Part shown: piece by piece, positions 47,287 to 55,590 of the stretch | Layout: the number at the start of each line of letters is the position of its first letter | Position numbering within the stretch: position 1 is the stretch's first letter | Source of the DNA: Elioraea sp964533585 | GTDB lineage: Bacteria > Pseudomonadota > Alphaproteobacteria > Acetobacterales > Acetobacteraceae | Assembly: GCA_964533585.1 (NCBI GenBank) | Contig: CAZHMM010000001.1 | Span: forward strand, 14,360 to 78,359 | Length of the DNA stretch: 64,000 nucleotides | Direction of reading: 5' to 3' | Position numbers and translations under genes: made by a program | Notes under the pieces: model-generated | The model's input: only the letters and a program-made list of their open reading frames with translations | What the model was told of the DNA's origin: nothing | Database searches by the model: none

Positions 47287-48150
47287 TCAGGCCGCCTGCG
47301 CGGCGCGGGGGACGTTGCTGTTCGCCGCCGCCCGTTGCGCGATCGCCTCGTTCCGCTTCTGCTTGAAACGGATGAACCTGTGCGCGGCGCGCGCCGCAAG
47401 CTCGGACAGCCGCCCGCGCGGCGGCAGGCCCACGGCCTTGAAGATCATACCCATGCCGCGGTCGATGTGGCGGACCTTGTAGTAGGTCATCGCCTTGGCC
47501 ATGTAGGTCGCGATCGAGGTCTTGCGGTCATAGGCCGCGCCGGGCGGCATGTTGCCGCAGTGGAAGGCGAAGGCGAGTTCGTCGTCCTCGCTCTCGCCGA
47601 TCCGACCCGCGGCGATCCGCATGCGCTCGAACAGCGAGAGCTTCTCGCGCGCGAGGTAGCGCCGCATGTGGTCGTAGAACAGCTTGAAGTGGCGATACTC
47701 GTCGGCCGCGATGAGCTGGCAGACCTGCTTCAGCACCGGCTCCTCTGTGCCCTCGCCGAGGGCGGTGTAGTAGGAGGACGTGCCGGTCTCGACCATGCAG
47801 CGCGCGATCAGTTCGCCGGTGCGGCTGCCGCGCACGGAATGATCCGCCTCCAGCGGGATCTGATAGCCCTCGCGGAACCGCGCGAACGCGGCCCGATAGT
47901 CCCAGGACGGATCGGCCAGCATTGCCCAGCGTCCGAGCGCCTCGCCGTGCTGCACCTCCTCCACGGCCCAGTTGCGCGCCGCCTGCTGGAAATCCGGATC
48001 GTCGTGGAACACGTTGCACAGATAGTGCGCGTAGTCGTCGCCGTTGCGCTCGACCATCGCCGCAGCCTTGACCAGTGGGACGATGCCCGGATCGAGCTTG
48101 CTTGGATCGAACCCGTCCCAGCCGACCTGATCGATGTGCCAGTGCTTCAT
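47287..48150 (-). CDS. Ferritin-like diiron protein
   Basis: A 287-residue helical protein with a probable ferritin-like four-helix bundle. Carboxylate/His pairs typical of diiron sites appear as VEEVQHGEALG (about 63-73) and AADEYRHFKLFYDH (about 138-151), with further Glu in the first (MVERNGDDY) and third (VETGTSSYYTALGE) helices. It may be a rubrerythrin-like or acyl-ACP-desaturase-like oxidase; the substrate is unknown. ATG 48150 begins MKHWHIDQVGWDGFDPS; the frame is open upstream without plausible coding. It is separated by 188 nt from the atp genes. Confidence 0.8.
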   Translation of the reverse strand: MKHWHIDQVGWDGFDPSKLDPGIVPLVKAAAMVERNGDDYAHYLCNVFHDDPDFQQAARNWAVEEVQHGEALGRWAMLADPSWDYRAAFARFREGYQIPLEADHSVRGSRTGELIARCMVETGTSSYYTALGEGTEEPVLKQVCQLIAADEYRHFKLFYDHMRRYLAREKLSLFERMRIAAGRIGESEDDELAFAFHCGNMPPGAAYDRKTSIATYMAKAMTYYKVRHIDRGMGMIFKAVGLPPRGRLSELAARAAHRFIRFKQKRNEAIAQRAAANSNVPRAAQAA

Positions 48151-48300
48151 GGCGTTGCCGTCCTTCCCGGTTCTCGAACAGCCCTGCCTTCCCGAGGGGG
48201 ACTCGGCCTCTCGCAAACGCTAGCACAGGAATGGGGATTGCGCGCCAGGGAGGCAAGGGGGCGCACACGGGACGAAAGCGAACCGAATCAGCGTGTTGCA

Positions 48301-48316
48301 CGCCTGTCGGCAGGCG
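48301..48316 (-). terminator. Small hairpin downstream of atpC
   Basis: CGCCTG/CAGGCG, a perfect 6-bp stem with a TCGG loop, starts 23 nt beyond the atpC stop. No T run follows on the minus strand, so this is a weak candidate for the end of the atp operon. Confidence 0.35.
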
Positions 48317-48338
48317 CGGCCACCGGCGCCCGGCGGCG

Positions 48339-48752
48339 TCAGCGGCGGGCCGCGTCCTCCATGGCCCGGGCGGCGGCGAGGCGCATGATCGCCTGCTCGA
48401 TCGCACCCGCATCGCGCGACTCGGCGGCCGCCTCATAGGCGCCCTCGGCCTCGGCGACGCGCGTCCGCGCCGTCTCGATCGTCAGTTCCTCCGCCGGGAT
48501 CACCTCGTCGGCGAGCACCGTGCAGCGGTCGGGCGCGATCTCGACGAAGCCGCGCCCGACATAGAGCTGCTTCGTCACCGAGCCGCCCTGATGCACACGG
48601 ATCAGCCCGCCGCGCAGCGTGGCGATCATCGGCGCGTGACCCGCCAGCACGCCGATATAGCCGTCATAGGCCGGAATCTCGGCGAGATCGACCGGCTCCG
48701 ACAGCAACAGCCGGGTCGGGCCAACAATCTCGAGCGTGGTCTGTTCCGCCAT
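48339..48752 (-). CDS. atpC: F1F0 ATP synthase subunit epsilon
   Basis: A 137-residue epsilon subunit of the central stalk, regulating ATP hydrolysis. The beta-sandwich N-domain is clear (LEIVGPTRLLLSEPVDLAEI, PAYDGYIGVLAGHAPMIATL) and the helical C-domain follows (AEGAYEAAAESRDAGAIEQA). It is last in the atpHAGDC operon, 25 nt behind atpD. Confidence 0.95.
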   Translation of the reverse strand: MAEQTTLEIVGPTRLLLSEPVDLAEIPAYDGYIGVLAGHAPMIATLRGGLIRVHQGGSVTKQLYVGRGFVEIAPDRCTVLADEVIPAEELTIETARTRVAEAEGAYEAAAESRDAGAIEQAIMRLAAARAMEDAARR

Positions 48753-48777
48753 GCTGGCGCGCTCCCGGAGCTGCTGC

Positions 48778-50202
48778 TCAGGCCGCCTCGGCGGCGAGCT
48801 TCTCGGCCTTCGCGACGGCCTCCTCGATCGTGCCGACCATGTAGAACGCCGCCTCGGGCAGGTGGTCGTACTCGCCGGCGCAGATCGCCTTGAAGCTGCG
48901 GATCGTGTCCTGAAGCTCGACGAACGCGCCAGGCTGGCCGGTGAACACCTCGGCGACGTGGAACGGCTGGGAGAGGAAGCGCTGGATCTTGCGCGCGCGC
49001 GCCACGATCAGCTTGTCCTCTTCCGAGAGTTCGTCCATGCCGAGAATGGCGATGATGTCCTGGAGCGACTTGTAGGTCTGCAGGATGCGCTGCACCTCGC
49101 GCGCGACGGTGTAGTGCTCCTCGCCGACGATGCGCGGATCGATCGCGCGCGAGGTCGAGTCGAGCGGATCGACCGCCGGGTAGATGCCGATCTCGGTCAG
49201 CGCGCGGCTCAGCACCGTGGTCGCGTCCAGGTGGGCGAAGGAGGTCGCGGGCGCGGGGTCGGTCAGGTCGTCGGCCGGCACGTAGATCGCCTGCACCGAG
49301 GTGATCGAGCCCTTCTTGGTCGAGGTGATGCGCTCCTGGAGGGCGCCCATGTCGGTCGCCAGCGTCGGCTGGTAGCCCACCGCCGAAGGGATGCGGCCGA
49401 GCAGCGCCGACACCTCCGAGCCCGCCTGGGTGAAGCGGAAGATGTTGTCGACGAAGAACAGCACGTCCTGGCCTTCCTCGTCGCGGAAGTACTCGGCGAG
49501 CGTCAGCCCGGAGAGGCCGACGCGCGCGCGCGCGCCCGGCGGCTCGTTCATCTGGCCGTACACCAGCGCAGCCTTGGAGCCGGGGCCGTCGGTCTTGATC
49601 ACCCCGGACTCGATCATCTCGTGATAGAGGTCGTTGCCCTCGCGCGTGCGCTCGCCCACACCGGCGAACACCGAATAGCCGCCGTGCTTCTTGGCGACGT
49701 TGTTGATCAGTTCCATGATCGTCACGGTCTTGCCGACCCCGGCGCCGCCGAACAGACCGATCTTGCCGCCCTTCAGATAGGGGGCGAGCAGGTCGATGAC
49801 CTTGATCCCGGTGACGAGGATCTGCGCCTCGGTGGACTGGTCGACAAACAGCGGGGCGTCGCGGTGGATCGGGAAGTGCTTCGCGGTCTGGACCGGGCCG
49901 CGCTCGTCGATCGGCTCGCCGACCACGTTGAGGATGCGCCCGAGCGTCTCGGGGCCGACCGGCACGCTGATCGGGCTGCCCGTGTCGGTGACTTCCGCCC
50001 CGCGCACGAGCCCGTCGGTCGAGTCCATCGCGATCGCCCGGACCGTGCTCTCGCCGAGATGCTGTGCGCACTCGAGCACGAGCCGCCGCCCGTTCACCTC
50101 GGTGTGCAGCGCGTTGAGGATGTTCGGCAGCTCGCCGGGAAACTGCACGTCCACGACCGCGCCCAGCACCTGCGTGATCCTGCCGACGTTGTTCGATGCC
50201 AT
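48778..50202 (-). CDS. atpD: F1F0 ATP synthase subunit beta
   Basis: A 474-residue catalytic beta subunit. The N-terminus is NNVGRITQVLGAVVDVQFPG, the P-loop GGAGVGKTVTIMELINN lies near 150, and ALVYGQMNEPPGARARVGL and DNIFRFTQAGSEVSALLGR follow. ATG 50202 gives the family N-terminus; the frame is open 10 codons further. It is preceded by atpG with a 71-nt gap, the largest inside the operon. Confidence 0.97.
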   Translation of the reverse strand: MASNNVGRITQVLGAVVDVQFPGELPNILNALHTEVNGRRLVLECAQHLGESTVRAIAMDSTDGLVRGAEVTDTGSPISVPVGPETLGRILNVVGEPIDERGPVQTAKHFPIHRDAPLFVDQSTEAQILVTGIKVIDLLAPYLKGGKIGLFGGAGVGKTVTIMELINNVAKKHGGYSVFAGVGERTREGNDLYHEMIESGVIKTDGPGSKAALVYGQMNEPPGARARVGLSGLTLAEYFRDEEGQDVLFFVDNIFRFTQAGSEVSALLGRIPSAVGYQPTLATDMGALQERITSTKKGSITSVQAIYVPADDLTDPAPATSFAHLDATTVLSRALTEIGIYPAVDPLDSTSRAIDPRIVGEEHYTVAREVQRILQTYKSLQDIIAILGMDELSEEDKLIVARARKIQRFLSQPFHVAEVFTGQPGAFVELQDTIRSFKAICAGEYDHLPEAAFYMVGTIEEAVAKAEKLAAEAA

Positions 50203-50273
50203 CGTCCGTACTCCCTGGCCCGCTGGGGCCATCCTCTAACGCGTTGTCCTCGCCGTCCGAGCGTCGCGCGCGG

Positions 50274-51158
50274 TCAGATCGCTTCCGCGCCCGAGATGAT
50301 CTCGATCAGCTCCTTGGTGATGTTCGCCTGGCGCTGGCGGTTGTAGTTCAGCGTCAGCCTGGCGATCATGTCGCCCGCATTGCGGGTGGCATTGTCCATC
50401 GCGGTCATCCGCGCGCCCTGCTCGCCGGCTGCGCTCTCAAGCAGCGCCCGATAGATCTGGATCGCAAGGTTGCGCGGCAGGAGTTCGGCCAGGATCTCCT
50501 CCTCGCCCGGCTCGTACTCGTAGGACGCGCGCGGCCCGCTTGCGGTGTCGGCCGGTGCGCCCTCGATGCTCGCCGGGATCAGGCGCTGCTCGGACGGCAC
50601 CTGGGTGATGACGTTCTTGAAGCGGTTGTAGATCAACGTGCAGACGTCGAACTGCTGGCCGTCCAGCATCTCGCTCACCTGGTTCGCGATCTCCACCGCA
50701 TCGTCGAAGCCGATCTGCTTCTTGCCGACGAAGTCGATGCTGCCGACGATGTTCCTGCGGTACTCGCGGCGCAGGAAGTCGCGTCCCTTGCGCCCGACCG
50801 TCAGCAGCTTGACCGTCTTGCCCTGCTCGATCAGCGCGCGGGTCCGGTTGCGCGCAAATCGGGAGACGGCGGTGTTGAACCCGCCGCACAGGCCGCGATC
50901 GGCCGACACCACGACCAGCAGATGCACCTCGTCCTTGCCGGTGCCGACCAGCATCGGAGGTGCGATCGGGCTGCCGGCGACCGAGGTGGCGAGCGCACCC
51001 AGCATCCGCTCCATGCGCTCGGCATAGGGGCGGGCCTGTTCGGCCTGGCTCTGCGCGCGCTTCAGCTTCGAGGCGGCGACCATCTTCATCGCCTGCGTGA
51101 TCTTGCGCGTCGACTTGACGCTGTTGATCCGCGTGCGGAGCGCCTTCAGGCTCGGCAT
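50274..51158 (-). CDS. atpG: F1F0 ATP synthase subunit gamma
   Basis: A 294-residue rotor shaft. The N-terminal helix MPSLKALRTRINSVKSTRKI and the C-terminal NATRNAGDMIARLTLNYNRQ plus RQANITKELIEIISGAEAI are conserved. The VVSADRGLCGGFNTAVSRFA block is typical of the globular domain. It lies 23 nt downstream of atpA. Confidence 0.96.
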   Translation of the reverse strand: MPSLKALRTRINSVKSTRKITQAMKMVAASKLKRAQSQAEQARPYAERMERMLGALATSVAGSPIAPPMLVGTGKDEVHLLVVVSADRGLCGGFNTAVSRFARNRTRALIEQGKTVKLLTVGRKGRDFLRREYRRNIVGSIDFVGKKQIGFDDAVEIANQVSEMLDGQQFDVCTLIYNRFKNVITQVPSEQRLIPASIEGAPADTASGPRASYEYEPGEEEILAELLPRNLAIQIYRALLESAAGEQGARMTAMDNATRNAGDMIARLTLNYNRQRQANITKELIEIISGAEAI

Positions 51159-51181
51159 CGTCTATCCCCGGACCGTGTGCC

Positions 51182-52714
51182 TCAGGCGAAGGTCTTGGCG
51201 AAGGCGTCGAGGAAGGCGACCAGCTTCTCCTCGGTCGGCTTCTTGATCTCCTTGTCGGTGCGGATCGCCTCGAGGATCGCGGGCTCCTTGGCGCGCAGCT
51301 CCGACAGCATCAGCCGCTCGAACCGCCCGACATCCTCGACCTTGATCGGGTCGAGATAGCCGCGCGTGCCGGCGAAGATCGCCACCACCTGCTCTTCGAC
51401 CGGCACGGGCTGGAACTGCGGCTGCTTGAGCAGCTCGGTCAGCCGCGCGCCGCGCGCGAGCAGGCGCTGCGTGGCCGCATCGAGGTCGGAAGCGAACTGC
51501 GCGAAGGCGGCCATCTCGCGGTACTGCGCGAGTTCGAGCTTGATGCGCCCGGCCACCTGCTTCATCGCCTTCACCTGGGCGGCCGAGCCGACACGGCTGA
51601 CCGAGATGCCCACGTTCACCGCCGGGCGGATGCCGCGATAGAACAGCTCGGTCTCGAGGAAGATCTGGCCGTCCGTGATCGAGATGACGTTGGTCGGGAT
51701 GTAGGCCGACACGTCGCCCGCCTGGGTCTCGATCACCGGCAGCGCGGTGAGCGACCCCGAGCCGTTGTCCTTGTTCAGCTTGGCCGCGCGCTCGAGCAGG
51801 CGCGAATGCAGGTAGAACACGTCGCCCGGATAGGCCTCGCGGCCCGGCGGGCGGCGCAGCAGCAGCGACATCTGGCGATACGCGACGGCCTGCTTGGAGA
51901 GGTCGTCGTAGAAGATCACCGCGTGCATGCCGTTGTCGCGGAAATACTCGCCCATCGCGCAGCCCGAGTAGGGCGCGAGATACTGCAGCGGCGCAGGCTC
52001 CGAGGCGGTGGAAGCGACGACGATGGAGTACTCCATCGCGCCATACTCCTCGAGCGTCTTGACCAGCTGCGCCACGGTGGAGCGCTTCTGCCCGACCGCG
52101 ACGTAGATGCAGTAGAGCTTCTGGCTCTCGTCGCCGGCCGCGTTGATCGAGCGCTGGTTGAGGATGGTGTCGATGATCACCGCCGTCTTGCCGGTCTGAC
52201 GGTCGCCGATCACCAGCTCGCGCTGGCCGCGGCCGATCGGGATCAGCGCGTCGATCGCCTTGATGCCGGTCTGCATCGGTTCATGCACCGAACGGCGCGG
52301 GATGATGCCCGGCGCCTTGACGTCGACGCGCCGGCGCTCAGCCGCCTCGATTGGGCCCTTGCCGTCGATCGGGTTGCCGAGCGGATCGACCACGCGGCCG
52401 AGCAGGCCCTTGCCGACCGGCACCTCGACGATCGCGCCGGTGCGCTTGACCGTGTCGCCCTCGCGGATCGATCGGTCGTCGCCGAAGATCACCACGCCGA
52501 CATTGTCGGTCTCGAGGTTGAGCGCCATGCCGCGCAGCCCGGCAGAGGGGAACTCGACCATCTCGCCGGCCATCACGGACGACAGCCCGAACACGCGGGC
52601 GATGCCGTCGCCGACGCTCAGCACCTGGCCGACCTCGGCGACGTCGGCCTCGTCCTCGAAGCTGGCGATCTGCTGCTTCAGGATCTGCGAGATCTCGGCA
52701 GGACGGATCTCCAT
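51182..52714 (-). CDS. atpA: F1F0 ATP synthase subunit alpha
   Basis: A 510-residue non-catalytic alpha subunit. It begins MEIRPAEISQILKQQIASFE, has the P-loop GDRQTGKTAVIIDTILNQ near 169-186, PYSGCAMGEYFRDNGMHAV, and the ITDGQIFLETELFYRGIRPA block. Its ATG follows the atpH stop by one base (TGACATG), so the two are coupled. Confidence 0.98.
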   Translation of the reverse strand: MEIRPAEISQILKQQIASFEDEADVAEVGQVLSVGDGIARVFGLSSVMAGEMVEFPSAGLRGMALNLETDNVGVVIFGDDRSIREGDTVKRTGAIVEVPVGKGLLGRVVDPLGNPIDGKGPIEAAERRRVDVKAPGIIPRRSVHEPMQTGIKAIDALIPIGRGQRELVIGDRQTGKTAVIIDTILNQRSINAAGDESQKLYCIYVAVGQKRSTVAQLVKTLEEYGAMEYSIVVASTASEPAPLQYLAPYSGCAMGEYFRDNGMHAVIFYDDLSKQAVAYRQMSLLLRRPPGREAYPGDVFYLHSRLLERAAKLNKDNGSGSLTALPVIETQAGDVSAYIPTNVISITDGQIFLETELFYRGIRPAVNVGISVSRVGSAAQVKAMKQVAGRIKLELAQYREMAAFAQFASDLDAATQRLLARGARLTELLKQPQFQPVPVEEQVVAIFAGTRGYLDPIKVEDVGRFERLMLSELRAKEPAILEAIRTDKEIKKPTEEKLVAFLDAFAKTFA

Positions 52715-52715
52715 G

Positions 52716-53357
52716 TCAGGCAGCCCCCTTCATGGCATGGGCGAGCCGCTGGAGGCGGCTCCTGATTGACGAATCATAGAGGCGCGAGCCGAGCTTCAGC
52801 ACGAGCCCCCCGAGAATGGCGGGATCGACCCGCTCGGTCAGGCGCACGCGGGCGTGGCCCGCGCGGTTCAGCGAAGCCAGCAGCTGCGCACGCTGGGTGT
52901 CGTCGAGCGGCACGGCCGAGACGACCTCGGCCTGCTCCTCGCCGCGACGCTCCGCATCAAGCGCGCGGAACGCGGCGATGATGCGGGCGAGCAGGGCGGC
53001 GCGCCGGTTGCGGATCACCACGCCGACGAAGTTGCGCACCTCGCGCGGCACGGACAGGCCCGTCGCCGGGTCGTCGAGCACCGCGAGCACGGCCTTGAGC
53101 TGCGTCTCGGCGGGGATGAGCGGGCTTTCCAGGGTGTAGCGGAAGCTGCGGTTCCGCTCGATCGCGGTGGCGACGGCGTCGAGCCCCTGGGCGATCCGGT
53201 CGAACACCCCCGTATCGCCCTGCTCGAAGGTCTCGCGCGCCAGCGCCATCAGCCCGCCGGCGTAGCGCGCGGGAATGGCATCGACGGCGGCGCGCGCCTC
53301 GCGCGCCATCCTCAACGCAGCGGCAATCTCGGCGACTTGCGGATTGGTCTCCGGCAC
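52716..53357 (-). CDS. atpH: F1F0 ATP synthase subunit delta
   Basis: The delta (OSCP) subunit joining F1 to the peripheral stalk. The conserved core starts at PARYAGGLMALARETFEQGD, continues with FRYTLESPLIPAETQLKAVL and ends VLKLGSRLYDSSIRSRLQRL, matching delta C-termini. The start is unclear: GTG 53357 gives 213 residues, ATG 53312 gives 198 and ATG 53456 gives 246, versus a usual 178-190. None has a strong Shine-Dalgarno. It heads the atpHAGDC operon; F0 genes are not nearby, as usual in alphaproteobacteria. Confidence 0.9.
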   Translation of the reverse strand: MPETNPQVAEIAAALRMAREARAAVDAIPARYAGGLMALARETFEQGDTGVFDRIAQGLDAVATAIERNRSFRYTLESPLIPAETQLKAVLAVLDDPATGLSVPREVRNFVGVVIRNRRAALLARIIAAFRALDAERRGEEQAEVVSAVPLDDTQRAQLLASLNRAGHARVRLTERVDPAILGGLVLKLGSRLYDSSIRSRLQRLAHAMKGAA

Positions 53358-53492
53358 GCGGACCCGGTCCCCGTTCTGATGCGGCGCGGCAGCGGCGCCG
53401 GCACGAAAAACACGTCCCGCGGGGCGAGCCCCCGCAGGCGCGGCGGGGGTTACCATAGCCCCTGTGGCGGTGCAACAGGCCCCGGGCGGGCG

Positions 53493-53993
53493 TCAGCCGC
53501 GCGGGGTCGCGTCCGTCTCGTCGAGGCGCTTGCGGCTGCCGACCCAGTGCGTCAGTTCGTCCGCCACCAGGCGCTCGATGGTGTCGGCCAGCGATGCATG
53601 GCGGTCTGGGCCGTCATACGGAGCGAGGCGGGCGAGGTAGCGCACGCGTTCACGCTTCAGCGCCTCGGCGGTCGCCCGGTGCATCAACCAGGTCTGGTGA
53701 TGCCGCCCGACCTGAAGCAGCCCTTCCAGCAGCACCGCCAGCGCGCCGGCGGTTGCCGCGACCCATGGGCTGCCGACCAGCGCGAACACCGGCACGAAGG
53801 CCGTGAGCGCGATCTGCGCGCCCTTGAGCAGCCGATAGAGAAGCTGGTTGGCGACCGCGCTCTCCTCGTACCACGCGCGCAGGTAGTCGAGCCGCGCCTG
53901 CACGATGGCCGCCGCGTCCAGCCCCGCGTAGTCCGGCTCGGCGATGCGGCCGCCCGGCCGGATCCGATCGAACAGGCGCCTCAGTGCCGTCAC
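53493..53993 (-). CDS. DUF4231 (SLATT-like) two-helix membrane protein
   Basis: A 166-residue protein. Residues about 34-66 (LDYLRAWYEESAVANQLLYR...) lead into two hydrophobic helices (about 59-73 and 77-92), followed by QVGRHHQTWLMHRATAEALK and RERVRYLARLAPYDG. This is the layout of DUF4231, a member of the SLATT group of two-TM proteins, some of which sit in nucleotide-signal immune loci; others are stand-alone with no known role. GTG 53993 overlaps the M20 peptidase stop as GTGA, so the two are translationally coupled. No nucleotidyltransferase partner is present. Confidence 0.8.
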   Translation of the reverse strand: MTALRRLFDRIRPGGRIAEPDYAGLDAAAIVQARLDYLRAWYEESAVANQLLYRLLKGAQIALTAFVPVFALVGSPWVAATAGALAVLLEGLLQVGRHHQTWLMHRATAEALKRERVRYLARLAPYDGPDRHASLADTIERLVADELTHWVGSRKRLDETDATPRG

Positions 53994-55108
53994 GGCAGCG
54001 CGGCGATCCGCGCGGCGAGGCGGAGCAGCACGGGTGGAGCCGCGGTGAGGTCAGCCACCGCGACGCGCTCGTGCGGCGTGTGCGCGGTGTCCACCCCGCC
54101 CGGTCCGAGCACGATGCAGGGCGCGACCGCCTGCAACTCCGAGGCATCGGTGCCATAGGGCGCGGTCTTGGCGGCCTTGCCGGTCTCGGCCACCGCGGCG
54201 GCGACCAGCGGATGGTCCTCGGGCAGTTGCGGCGGCGCGCCCTCGTGCCGCTCCTCGAGCGTGATTCCGTGGCGCTCCGCCGCCTCGCGCACCGCGGCGA
54301 TCACCGGAGCGGGATCGACGTTGCGGCTGTAGCGGAACTTGATGTGCGCGGTCGCGCGCGCGACCGTCACGTTCGCCGCGGTGCCGTGGTTGTCGATGAC
54401 GATGTTGAAGTCGCTGAACGGCGGGTCATAGGCCGGGTCCTGCCAGGCCGGATCCTCGCGCAGGCGCTTGTGGATCGGCAGCAGCGCATTGAGGAACGGG
54501 ATCAGGTCGAGATTGGCGTTCTTGCCCTTGCCGGTCGAGGAATGCGCCTGCACCCCCGTCGCCGTCGCGGTGAACTGGACGTGCACGCGATGGCCGCGCA
54601 CGCACTGCATGGCCGAGGGCTCGACCACCACGATCCCCTTGGGGGTGAACTGCCGCATCAACGCGCTCTTCGCGGCGATCAGCCGTGCGCCGGCCTTCGT
54701 CGTCTCCTCGTCGAAGGTGTAGAGCAGGCTGAGCGGCAGGTCGGCCGGGGCAGCCTGGGCGGCGACCAGGCTCGCTGCCAGCGGACCCTTCATGTCACAG
54801 GCGCCGAGCCCATGCAGCATTCCGTCGGCGACCAGCGGCGTCCAGGGATCCGTGGTCCAGCCGGTGTCCGGTACGGTGTCCATATGCGCGCTGAAGGCGG
54901 CCCCACCGCGCGCGGGGCCACGATGCGCGACCAGCGCGCGCTTCGGCACGCCGTTCGGGTCGGTCCAGTCGAGCCGCTCGACCTCGAAGCCCGCGAGTTC
55001 GGCCTCGATCCGTTCGGCGACCGCGATGTTGCTCACCGAGCTCCGGCTGTCGATCGCGACCAGGTCGCGGGCTAGGCGGAGCGTGCGTTCGCCGTGGTCG
55101 TCAGTCAT
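53990..55108 (-). CDS. M20 family peptidase (acetylornithine deacetylase-like)
   Basis: A 372-residue di-zinc amidohydrolase. Metal ligands are seen as His in FSAHMDTVPDTG, Asp in GACDMKGPLAAS, Glu-Glu in YTFDEETTKAGAR, Asp in PYGTDASELQ and His in DTAHTPHERV. It belongs to the ArgE/DapE/CPG2 branch; the substrate (an N-acyl amino acid or dipeptide) is not set by sequence. I chose ATG 55108 because the conserved region begins just after it; ATG 55153 is possible. It lies beside a pseudogene and opposite the peptide/D-amino-acid operon. Confidence 0.88.
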   Translation of the reverse strand: MTDDHGERTLRLARDLVAIDSRSSVSNIAVAERIEAELAGFEVERLDWTDPNGVPKRALVAHRGPARGGAAFSAHMDTVPDTGWTTDPWTPLVADGMLHGLGACDMKGPLAASLVAAQAAPADLPLSLLYTFDEETTKAGARLIAAKSALMRQFTPKGIVVVEPSAMQCVRGHRVHVQFTATATGVQAHSSTGKGKNANLDLIPFLNALLPIHKRLREDPAWQDPAYDPPFSDFNIVIDNHGTAANVTVARATAHIKFRYSRNVDPAPVIAAVREAAERHGITLEERHEGAPPQLPEDHPLVAAAVAETGKAAKTAPYGTDASELQAVAPCIVLGPGGVDTAHTPHERVAVADLTAAPPVLLRLAARIAALP

Positions 55109-55136
55109 CGGCCGGGGTGTCCTTTGCGACTCCAGG

Positions 55137-55516
55137 TCACGCCGCGCGTTCATAGACCAAGTGCAGGGCGCCGCGCGGCCTTGCCTCCCACCTTGCCAAA
55201 CGCAGCTTGGTCTCGGGCGTGCCGGCGGGGAAGAGGGGAATGCCCTCGCCGAGCACGACCGGAATCAGCGCCATCTCCAGCACGTCGAGCCGGCCGATCG
55301 CGCGCATGCCCCGCAGCAGCTGCCCTTCGCCCTCGATCCAGACGCGTCCAAAGCCCGCGTCGCTCCAGCTCGGCGACAAAGGTGCCGAGGTCGCCACTGC
55401 GCGTCTCCACCTCGTCCGGCGGATCGTCCAGGGCGCGCGAGGCGACGACCACGGTCGGCTTGCCTGGAGCGGCCATCCAGCGAAACGGCAACATGGCAAT
55501 GCCAGATCGTCGGCAC
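55137..55516 (-). pseudogene. Broken dihydrofolate reductase/RibD C-terminal-like gene
   Basis: Three frames each carry a piece of one family, in the right order. GTG 55516 opens MPTIWHCHVAVSLDGR, the usual start of this family. A second frame carries PGKPTVVVASRALDDPPDEV and GDLGTFVAELERRG, with about 80-90 residues missing between the two pieces. A third frame carries DAGFGRVWIEGEGQLLRGM, then MALIPVVLGEGIPLFPAGT to the end at 55137. So an internal deletion and at least one further frameshift have destroyed it. The family members reduce pyrimidine- or pterin-like substrates. Confidence 0.8.
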
Positions 55517-55590
55517 GACACCGTCCTGACCCGGAGCGGAAACGCGCCCAGCCTTGCAGCCGGCCCGCGCTTCGGCAACCCTCCGCGCGC

